A stretch of 43,639 nucleotides of DNA from Protostelium mycophagum (taxonomy: Eukaryota > Evosea > Variosea > Protosteliida > Protosteliaceae): NCBI GenBank assembly GCA_002081555.1, contig MZNV01001420.1, forward strand, positions 1-43,639. Direction: 5' to 3'. Both the position numbers and the translations under genes were made by a program. The notes below the pieces were generated by a model that had not been told where the DNA came from, did no database searches, and worked only from the letters and a program-made list of their open reading frames with translations. Shown here in pieces: positions 32,570-42,239 of this stretch (positions are counted from its first letter, which is position 1; each line of letters starts with the position of its first letter).

Positions 32570-33501
32570 TTAATAGTCGCGTGTTTTCCTACACTTGGGG
32601 CCCTCTGATTTGGGGCTGAACTGGGCCTGCTGCCTGTTGTTGCATGATTCTTCATGAATTGAGTTTGCATGTTTTTGTAGTCTCTCAATAATTGTTTGGC
32701 GCTTGGAATTGTTGGTTTCGCCACAACTCTGTGTATGTACATGAGCTTCTGAAACGATCATGAAAAACATTAACCAGGTACCCATTTTCTCTCTTTTCTG
32801 ATTTCATTGGAGCTGATTGTGGCCTGCCTGTGTTTTGAAGAGTATTGACCTTCTTATGCTCGAGAGATTCCCGCTCTTTCTCGAATTCGCTCCAGCGATC
32901 GGGTCGAATGTACCACAGTGTACCATACTGTTTATATCATCTTCTACAATGATCATCTTATTTCTCACCTTACTCGGTTTTGTCTCTGTTTTATCTTCGT
33001 TTCTGTTGGCGAAGGCACGTTGGACAGTCTTCTTCTGTTTTGCTATGGACATTTTGCTTTCCTCCACATCTCTGAAGGTTAAAGCACCAGAGCTCTTCCA
33101 TCTTGGGTCGGACTCTCTTGAAATTGTCTTCTTATTACTGTTTTGAATCAGCTGTAAGGTGGCCATGTCCAGCTCTTGTACATTGGTGAACGCTGATTTG
33201 TACTGTGTCGATACTAATGGGTCACCAACCCACTGTTGCTTTTGTATGCTCTCTTTCAATTTATATACATCAGATTGGACTATATGAGTTATTTTAGTCA
33301 TACACTGATCATACCTTGCTGAATATCAGAAACCAATCTGCTTTTATCCTGGTAATGAGGCTCTGAATCAAAGCCATCCCCTCCAAATTCAGCCTGCCTT
33401 GGATTCTCCGAAATCAGATTGACGATACGCTCATGCACATTCACGTTCCATCTGTCTTGATAGCTTGATCCAAGAGATAGCTTGCTTCTCTCCCGGTTCA
33501 T
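32570..33501 (-). CDS. Unidentified protein, possibly flagellar or cytoskeletal
   Basis: The minus strand from ATG 33501 gives MNRERSKLSLGSSYQDRWNV, a short intron, then SDVYKLKESIQKQQWVGDPL and FTNVQELDMATLQLIQNSNK, SSGALTFRDVEESKMSIAKQ. A 41-nt intron (GTGAGAAAT...AAACAG) changes the frame to KYGTLWYIRPDRWSEFEKER and SAPMKSEKREN. After one more short intron the last exon ends QTIIERLQKHANSIHEESCN ... KCRKTRDY, stop 32572-32570. Without that 41-nt intron the frame runs to a false stop near 32804. An upstream methionine at 33643 (MPTDHTPVTKEVAYPQQQRF) may be the true start through a 79-nt intron. Short W/Y/P-rich modules and neighbouring flagellar genes hint at an axonemal protein, but no family is recognised. 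Confidence 0.5.
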
Positions 33502-33907
33502 AAATAGAATTTGTTTTATCTCTTCAAAATGAGGTGCCCCGCTGGATTTCAGAAATTCAGAACCAGAATCCGTCAGGAGAATAAAATCTTTGCTGTTGTG
33601 GATAAGCCACTTCTTTGGTAACTGGTGTATGATCAGTGGGCATACATTTCCTCCTTGTTTTCAGTGGTTTGATACTGACCACTGCATAATGTGATAAGAA
33701 ATTTTCTCCAAATGAGTCAGAACAGAAGCGCCGAAAGACGTCTGATGTTCAATTTAGAAGATATTCTCTATTTCACTGGGATGCAGCCACCTCTAATTAG
33801 AGACTAATTTGAAAAATAACCGTGCACACGTGCGTTACAGTGAAAATGTCACACAAACGCCATCCTCGAATAGAAACCCCACGAACACTTCCCATTTTCC
33901 CGAAAAG
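33502..33907. promoter_or_regulatory. Divergent spacer, minus gene / separase locus
   Basis: About 405 bases lie between divergent starts. The part near 33560-33740 is open in a minus frame (TSDVFRRFCSDSFGENFLSH...) and may belong to the minus-strand gene. The remaining part up to 33907 must hold the promoter of the long plus-strand gene. No recognisable cell-cycle box (for example ACGCGT) was seen in it. Confidence 0.3.
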
Positions 33908-36900
33908 ATGATCCCACAATCATGGAGGAAGACCTTCTTAGCCGTCGAACAGGTGTGTATTGAGGAAAATTCAGTCGTGACTATTGTAGGTACCTAGCGA
34001 TCTCTTGGACGAGATACGATCAACATCGAATAGAATTTGGGAGGAGCTTCTCAACAATTTCATCAAATGCATCTTCAAAATGGACCAAACACCAGCATAT
34101 GATCGAGCAGATGCGACAGACATTTTGATCTCAACGATTCTTTGGTTTGGCTGGAACATGACGAGACAAGAAATAATGAGAAAAGAGGATACAGAAGACA
34201 TCAAGTTTTGTGATTACACTCTTGGTCTCCAAATGTCTTTCGACACCCAGACAACAACAGTTCAGAGGAGATGGTGTGAACTCTTGTCGGTAGAGACAGA
34301 GACGGACGAATTATTTGGAAGGTTCTATGACAAGTTGGTTGAATGGGGTCTGTGGGGTGTTTTACAGAAATTACCAGATGAGATCATCAAGGCACTGGAT
34401 GATACACTCCCACAATGGGCTTACAGAGGCCACACAACAGAGCGCACAAATAAAGAGAGGAGGTGAGCTACAGATGCCTGATGATGAATGACCTCACCAG
34501 GATTTTTGCAAGGCTGTGTGGCAAAACACAAAAAGAGTTGGGGTCGGTGAAGCCAATTGAAATATCACAGAGAGAATTTGCCAAGAGCCTCGAGCTGCCC
34601 GTGTTAAGAGTCCAGACGTCACGGAGAAGAGAAAAGACTCCCACCACAAAAAGGCGAAGAAAGGCCGTTTATAAAGAGACAAGCCGGGTCTTAATATCCC
34701 TCTGTGACTCTGATGAAGAATCAGGTATTTATTTTCTCGAATTAAATTCGTTTATTAGTAAAATACAGGTTTTATTTTCACCAACATTAATTCATTGTAG
34801 AGGGTCACTTTGATGAGGAACTACCAAATGTGGATGAGGAAATGACCAACCAAGAAGTTGTCGACGAGAAAGTTGTCGACGAGGAAGTTGTCGACGAGAA
34901 AGTTGTCGACACTGACGTGAGGGTTGTGGAGACAAAGTCCCAAGAAGTAGAAGTCATAGAAGAGGAACCTTGGCCCGAATATGTACAGGAAAAAGTGGTG
35001 ATCGATCTGTGCGAAGACGATGACGATGATGGGACAGATGATGTGACAGATGGAGTGACAGATGACGTGACAGATGACGTGACAGATCCCGTGACAGATC
35101 ACATGGTAGATGCGAAATCAGACGACATGGCAGATGTGAAATCAGATGTCTCAATTTGGCACGACTATGATTCAGGTTTTGAGGTAAGACATCATCGTGA
35201 TTCACCTTCCCCTGTCCTCCTGTTGCGCCATATTGTTCTGTAGCGATCATTAAAGACGCGGATCTGCCGCGATGTTATTCCTCTGTACTCTTTTATCTTC
35301 TGTGATTTCTGAAAATTAGTTATTGCTGTGGCTCTACCGTCGTGCTTCTACCTTCTATTATTTTACAATTTTGACTTGCCCGACTGATGATGTATCTGGC
35401 AGTTCCCGAAAGAAGAGTTCTCAGAAAATCAAGACACAGACACAACAGAAGCAGATCACACAGACATAGACACCAAAGAAGGCATCCACACACCTCTTGA
35501 AGCAATGGACGATGAAGAGGTTTCATCATAATTCAGTCTCTGTTGATTGCTGATATTTTCAGGTCGCAGCTCTGATGCATCACATACCAGAATTAAACTT
35601 GTACCAAAATTGCATTCCACATCAAGCAATAATATTGGCTGAGAAAGCCAAATTATCAGGGTCAGTTCAACAGATGGAGGAGTCGTCAGACATGATAGAA
35701 AAGCAATTGAAAGGGCTGAAAACTGCTCCGGACACCTTGCAAACACAGATTGTACGTGGCAGATATCGAACGAATTTATTTTTTTAATTGAAGAGCAGCA
35801 TCTACTGTGTGCCCAGGCTTCTTTACATGTTTCATGGGGATGACGCAGTTTGAGAAAGAGAAGAAATACAATCCTTCATTTTTTCTGAGAGCTTTTGAGT
35901 TGTGGAGTGGAGTTTGTAAACAGGAAGCTCTTCAGAAGATCAAATTCAGAGGGCTCTCTTCAACTGTACAGCTGTTGGGTGGGTGATATATATGATTGAA
36001 AGATAGAAAACATGACCATCTGCAGGAACTGTTTCAAGTTTTCTCTCACTTGTAGGAGATTACTCCTTACAATTATATTCCCTCAAATTGTATGTAAAGC
36101 TTCCAAGATTATTAAATCCTCATTCAGTGAAATCATTGTGTGGTAAGGCCCTCATACTCTTATTCTCATCATTGAATCGTTGTAGATATAGCAGATGGAT
36201 ATTCTCTTCTATCCACAGCTTACCGTACACTACAACGGTACATTATGTCAGAAAAGTACCAGAAGAAATCTCTGGGATTCATAAAAGCGATAAAGAAACA
36301 AAAGTCCAGGGACGAACAGGTAGATAATTCAGAGATGCGCTCTCTTCTGGAGAGTGGATGGCAGAGCCTCAACAGTGGGGATATTGCCTGTGCAGAACAA
36401 ATCACACGATCGATCATTCAGAGATTGACAGTAATATTGCAATTTATGTGTCTTATCAACCTGAACAGTTCAGGGGGATCAACTTAAAGTCACCGAAGAA
36501 TCAATGCTAGCTTCTGCAATATTTTTGCTTTCACATGTTCACTACAGCAATTCCAATGTAGTCGAGGCAACAAAAGAGGCCTTGATTTCTTTGACCAAAA
36601 GACTTGAAATACTTGAGTACCTGACAAATAAGGATTCAATGTGGCTATATGACAGATGGGATGTGTTACATGATGTTATAGAGAGTTACCGACATGTATG
36701 TACAATGATATGATACTTGACTGACATTTTTATTACAGTTGAGCAAATTATTCTGTCTGCAAGGAGACTGCATCAGAGCAAAGGCATTACTCCTAGAAGC
36801 ACAGCAATTGTCCTCTCTTCATTTAGGAGAACGATCCACCACCTTATTACGTCTGGTGATAGATACACGCGAACTATTACAGAATATGGGAAGAAGGGTC

Positions 36901-39900
36901 AGATTCCCTACCAATATGGAGCGTTGGTTACAGAGCATAGAGGCAAAGTTTGGGATCCTTTGCAGCTCCCAATATAAGATATCTGATGCTTATTGTACAT
37001 TTAATGCTATCATGAGAGGTAATCCTTGTATGAATGACTCAAGATAATCAAGTTGTAGATGGATGTACAGATGTAAAAGAGGCCTATGCAAGATTAAAAT
37101 ACATTGATGATGTGTTACATACACTCTCTAGTCTAGAATTAAAACCAACAGAATATATTTTAAATGAGGGTCATGAGGTTACTTTCAAAATTGCCAGATT
37201 TAAATTTTGAGATGTACAATCATTGATGAATCACTTCTTAAATGATCTAGATTTCTGAAGAGAGGGTTGACCTTAGTGTAATGAAGGAATATCTCAATTT
37301 ACACAAAGCTATACTGTATCTCACCACAAAAGAGGTGGAAGAATGTTGCACTTTACTAAAAGGTCAGTTTGAAAATAAATGATGGATACTGACATTATTC
37401 AAGCTGTTATTGAGAACCAAAAACTAGACCAAGTAGATATAGCCCGAGCTCATCTTCTTCTCGGAAGAGCCTCAGTTGTTGCAGGTAAGAGTATATTGAT
37501 CTTGATGAGACTAACCTCTTACAGGAGGAAAGAAATTAATGCAACATGTACATCAATTGTGGATTCCCAGAGAAAGGACAGAAAATTCAATAGAATTGGA
37601 ATGTTTAGCTGAGGCAAGGAGTCATTATCAAAAATGTTTGGAGATATCCTCTCGGTTAGGATCGCCATACCTGATTTCTCATTCTTCTAAAATGATTGGA
37701 TTTCTATATGGTAAGAATTGTGATCTATTTTACTTCGGCTAATCTTCTCTTCAGGAAATATGTTCTCTGCTAAATCATCCATGTACATCAGTAAGATTTA
37801 GAAAATTAAATCTTCTTTTATTCCTGACATCAATCTATCAGATCTATCTTTTGGCAGAAGTTATTATAACAAATCACTGTACATAGAGCGAGAGAAACCT
37901 TGGAAAATGCCAGAGATCACCTTCACTGATGATTGTTATAAGAAGATGAAACACGCCTTGGGCGAGGTTTTTTCTTATAAATTGATAACGTGATAACGAA
38001 TTCAGACATGGACTGTGGTCAGTATGTCCTTAGTTAATGAGGATTCAGACATCATCATATCACGAGTGACTTCAGGAGACGAATCTATATCGGTGAGAAT
38101 TCCTGTCAGTAAGGAAGATGGCAATAGAATTGGAGCAGTTCCAATACAATTTATTGGAGAGGAGGGTTATGATTGGTCTTTGAGAAAGGATTGGGAAAAG
38201 CAGGTAAATGTTGAGTTTCACATACATGCTAATGCTATTCTCATTATCATCAGCAATCCCAAGAAGACATGGACATGGAAGATTATGTATTTCCTGACAA
38301 CAGATGGGGGGACATTCATTCCAGGTTTGTACACCTGCTGCTGCTCAGTCAGATGACACATGTGTGTCATATGATGATATGACAAATATGACAGGTTGTA
38401 AACATAGAAAAATCAAAATGGCCTGTATGGAATAATAATCGGCATTGGTTGAATGAGCAGATGAAGTTGCTGATAGATTCCATGGAGAATTCATTGCTAG
38501 GATTCTACCGTTTTATGCTTATGGGAAAACTGCCTGGCCAACTTGGTGGTATGTGATCTTATCATTTCCAAAGGTAAAGGCATTATCTCAGCAATAACAG
38601 CACTGCTAGACAAAGAAGCAACCCAACTGCAAAAGAATGGAGAGACATTAACCAAATCAAAACTAGACTCCAACCTTACCTCTTTGCTTCTTCATGCCGT
38701 CCCTTCACTGATCAAGTATGGAGATGAAGATAGATACAAACTATTGATGAGAGCCCTCTGTTATTTGCTCGGATGGGAATTTCCACTCGATAATATCAAA
38801 TCTGAGCAAATAAGAGAGGTACCAAGTATTTTTTTAGATTTTCTTATTAATTGATCCATCACAGCTATGCTCAATGTTTGAATCTGGATTTCACAAATGC
38901 CTAAAGGAGTCCGGACAGTCAAATGCAGATGATTTTTGTTTGAGTGGTGTACAGAGACTACCCATCATTCTTCTTTTAGACAAAAAGATACAAACATTAC
39001 CATGGGAGAATATAAGTATAATATCCATCAGTCTATGATAGAAAGACTGACATTTTAGATGTCATGAGAGAACAGACTGTGACAAGAATACCATCTCTTG
39101 CTTTTCTCACCAATATTGTTCCAGATAAAGTAGAGATTGACAAGGCATTCTATGTAGTGAACCCAGATGGCTCTCTTCCAAAGATGGAATTAATTCAACC
39201 AGTCTTCAAGTTGTATCTCTCTCTATTTTGATAAATTCAACTGATGTACATAAAAGGCAAGAACACTGGCATGGTTTTACTGGAAGGATGCCAGCACTCG
39301 AAGATATCAAATCTGGATTTGAAAAGAATCCTCTCTTTATGTGAGCAATTATATATGATATCTCATTCATTCTGATATCTTCCAGATACTGTGGACATAA
39401 TGGTGGAGAGTGTTGCATTCCTCAAAATATGGTGATGGAATTGGGAGTGAAGCCACCCATATCCTTTTTGATGGGGTGCAATTCAGGAGCTTTGATAGAA
39501 TTTGGAGATTTTGAACCTAGCGGAAACGTCATCAATTATTTAATCAATGGCTGGTGAGTTTTTTCCACATCCGAGATGTGTTCTAAGATTGTACATAGCC
39601 CAACATTGTTTGGATATCTGTGGACTGTAACGGAAAAGAGGCTGACTCAATTTGCTCTCATCTTATTCAGAAATTGGCTTAATGGCAAACAGGAGTCTTT
39701 AACAAATCTTTCACGTATGTAGATTGATCAATATTTGCAAAATAACCTATTTTAAGAGGCTAGAAAGGGTTGCACTCTGGAATATATTATTGGAGGGGCA
39801 GCTGTCATCTACGGCCTTCCTATCACAATCACCAAAAAAATGAATAAGAATAGAGGCACATTGATCCAGCAACCGACATTAGACATAAAGGGGAATGAGA

Positions 39901-41971
39901 ACATTCCTCTTAACAGCCCACCAACTGTACTGCAGCCCAGAGTTACACCCCAGATTCTGCTTTCTTTGATAGCTACCACAAGTGACTCACAAAAGAGGTG
40001 GGGATACACACAAAAAAAACTAACACATATCCAGACCTGCACCATCTGCTGAGTCCTCTACAAGTAAGATTAAATATATGATATCTTGGATTTATAACAC
40101 ACAGTACAGTGAGGGCTAGAGGAATGGTTAATTACGGTACAAATTGTTACATGAATTCCGTCATCCAGTGTTTAATCCATATTCCCTTCTTCAGATCCAT
40201 CAAGTGTCCGTGGGAAGGTCAATGTGTCTCTAAAGAGTGCCTCTTCTGTGCATTGCAGAAACACATTACCTCAGCCTTTCTGGGCAAGGATACATACCCA
40301 TATCAATTGGTTTCTATTGGGGAGAGTAAGAAGACTTAGTTGTTTTTATCAAATGACTTGATCCAGAATATTTCAAAGAAAAAGAACATCACAATGCAGC
40401 CGAATTTCTCTACATTTTATTTAAAATAATGCGTGAGAACAGCGTACAGTGAGTCTTTATTGTCCATCAGATTTATCAAAAAACACAACCTTATGTGTTC
40501 TGACCACAAGGACAGAATTGCGGATCAATTTAAAATAAAAACATCTACAGGGTGAAGGCAGATAATTGTAAATGAAAATATTCAATGGATACAGATGTGG
40601 CTGCGACGCAATACCTGAGATTCTTGATATTTCCTGTAAGGATGATGTTGGTCCCTGGGTGATATACCAAAATCTACAAAAATGGATTTGTAAAGAGTAA
40701 GTTTTCAACATATTGTCTCTTGGAATTCCTCACATAAAGAACAGCTGTATAGCGCTCTCTCAGAAGAATTACATATTTCAACTGCCTAAAGTTATTTTAC
40801 TCCACAGAGAAAGAAACATGTGTGGGGAGGGAAGAGTTGAGAAGGGGGGAATCTATCCATCCATCTTAAATCTCAACACAATTGCACCACAGTCATCCTG
40901 CATTTATCATCTCCACGCAATAGTTGTTCAATCTGGAAAGATCAACAATGGACATTATATCTCCTATGTCAAGATAGGCGACGAATGGTACCAGTACAAT
41001 GACAGCCGTGTGAGTTGTTTATATATCAACCAATGTCAGAATTGATCTTTACGCAGGTGACAAAAGTCCAGGAAGATCAGGTCATGACCCAAAATCCTTC
41101 TATCATATTTTATTCCGCAGAACCAGACCACACACAGCTGCATAAAAAGCAGAGAATCAGTGATACACCTGCAGAAAAACAACAAATAATTGGATCAAAG
41201 GAGCAAAACAGAACAGATGATTCCAAAGCAGATGGGGACACAATTAGTCCTTTAGAATTCGCCAACTCTCAGATCATGACCGCAGTAAGAAATTTTGCTT
41301 CCCAAATATGACGCGCTGAGTGATGTACAGGATGCTTTTATGATGCAAATCACTGCAGCAAGTATAAAGCGCCACGCTCGACGCTTTCACGAGAGGTGGA
41401 GCTGTTCTTATTCAAATTTCACTGCACAAAGAGTAAGACAACAGGTCATGAGAAACTCATTGCTGGTAACAGTAACAGCGAAGCAGAAGAGATAAGGGTG
41501 ACCAAAATATTCAAAAGAAATACTAACAATTATTGAAAGGCCATGAAAAGTGTTTGTGATAAAGCAATGAGGATTCTCATCAAGAAGAGGAGACAGGAGG
41601 TAAGAACGTTGTGTCATCTATTAAAATAACAGAATACAGTGCTTCCAACCTGTGTGGTTGAATGAGAGAAATGAAAAGTATATCTCTTTTATCATCGATC
41701 TGTCCCATAGAACTCAAGGGTGGGATGTAGTGATGTCATACATGTATTCAATATATACAGGGAGTTAATCAGGCCGTTCACTCTCCTAAACAACCCACAA
41801 ATATTGATATTTAGTTGGAAGAATAAGAAGATGCAGAAGAAATTATCCCTGCACAACGGCAATTTCAGCTCATCTTACGACTGGAGGGTGTCAATCATAC
41901 GAGATGAAGATGGGATAGTTGTTGAAACTGCAAAGCAGACCATTCGAATATCAAATGTACAGTACACCTGA
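33908..41971 (+). CDS. ESP1: Separase (Esp1/Cut1) fused in frame to a ubiquitin-specific protease
   Basis: A continuous splice path starts at MIPQSWRKTFLAVEQ. Exons 1-5 (33908-35519) encode an acidic region with two SUMO-interaction-like motifs. Helical, TPR-like exons follow (GTVSSFLSLVGDYSLQLYSL; YSLLSTAYRTLQRYIMSEKY). The separase domain is clear: FYVVNPDGSLPKMELIQP, LFIYCGHNGGECCIP (catalytic His 39396-39398), FLMGCNSGALIEFGDFEPSG (catalytic Cys 39477-39479), CPTLFGYLWTVTEKRLTQFA and LEYIIGGAAVIYGLPITI, where separases normally stop. Here the frame goes on through about 60 polar residues and introns 39998-40034 and 40064-40109 into a USP domain. That has GMVNYGTNCYMNSVIQCL (Cys 40145-40147), HHNAAEFLYILF, CGCD, YHLHAIVVQSGKINNGHYIS (His 40953-40955) and YNDSRV. 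A helical tail ends near 41971, possibly 42207. The alternative is two abutting genes. Several exon ends are approximate. Confidence 0.7.
34688..35030 (+). other. Two SUMO-interaction-like motifs in the separase chain
   Basis: VLISLCDSDEES (34688-34723) and VVIDLCEDDDDD (34995-35030) both match the hydrophobic core plus acidic tail of class-A SUMO-interaction motifs ([VI]-x-[VI]-[DS]-L followed by D/E). They lie on either side of a repeat-rich acidic segment. Identification is by motif only. Confidence 0.55.
34857..34910 (+). repeat. In-frame 15-bp minisatellite (VVDE[KE])
   Basis: The 15-base unit gttgtcgacgag[a/g]aa occurs three times plus a partial fourth. It encodes alternating VVDEK and VVDEE inside the acidic N-terminal region of the separase gene. 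The units differ only in the last codon. Confidence 0.85.
35040..35098 (+). repeat. In-frame 12-bp minisatellite (DVTD)
   Basis: There are five units of a 12-base motif around gtgacagatgac, encoding DVTD/GVTD/PVTD, directly after the second SUMO-interaction-like motif. The length is a multiple of three, so copy-number change would not break the frame. Confidence 0.85.
35184..35402 (+). repeat. Long intron with two GCGG/CCGC-type hairpin blocks
   Basis: This 219-nt intron is about five times the usual length. It contains cgcggatctgccgcg near 35248 and tgtggctctaccgtc near 35329. Similar hairpins sit in other long introns at about 6756, 10250, 27332, 29588 and 29838. Together they suggest a dispersed short element that lengthens introns. 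Confidence 0.35.
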
Positions 41972-41999
41972 TGAATATGATGAATAATTGAGCATAGAA

Positions 42000-42210
42000 G
42001 CGCTGCAGCCAGTCCGCTTACATTTTTATCTTCACACAGACAAAATCTGAAAACATAAAGTTGGATGTTACGTCTGAGAAGCTCGAGCAGCTAGGTGCAG
42101 AAGACAGGCAAGTGAGACAATAATGGTCTGATATAGAACAGGGTATATGATTTTATGAGAGCACACATAAAGAGAATGATTGCTGTGACTCAGAGCAAGA
42201 GAACGTAAAC
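42000..42210 (+). other. Possible extra 3' exons of the separase-USP gene
   Basis: After the stop at 41971 two coding-like blocks remain: TKSENIKLDVTSEKLEQLGA (from about 42041, after a cacacag acceptor) and VYDFMRAHIKRMIAVTQSKR with stop near 42207. A donor (aat|gtacag at 41955) just before the stop would allow them to be spliced on. The intron between the two blocks would be only about 25-30 nt, so the join is doubtful. Confidence 0.3.
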
Positions 42211-42239
42211 CATGAGCTCAGGCGGCTTTTGGTGTGATA

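Noticed and set aside
34821-35250. His/Ile-rich and related frames on the minus strand
   Set aside because: They mirror the acidic tandem repeats of the plus-strand coding region.
33908-35785. SIM-containing region as a separate gene ending before separase
   Set aside because: Phase-consistent introns (35184-35402, 35520-35562, 35752-35849) carry the frame through, and no stop plus spacer was found. Kept as a stated alternative.
39206-39418. Minus-strand Cys-rich frame opposite the separase His box
   Set aside because: The plus strand has unmistakable separase motifs; this is a shadow frame.
33908-42210. A securin or other cell-cycle operon-like partner next to separase
   Set aside because: No securin-like (KEN/D-box, acidic C-terminal) protein was seen; securins are too divergent to exclude elsewhere.
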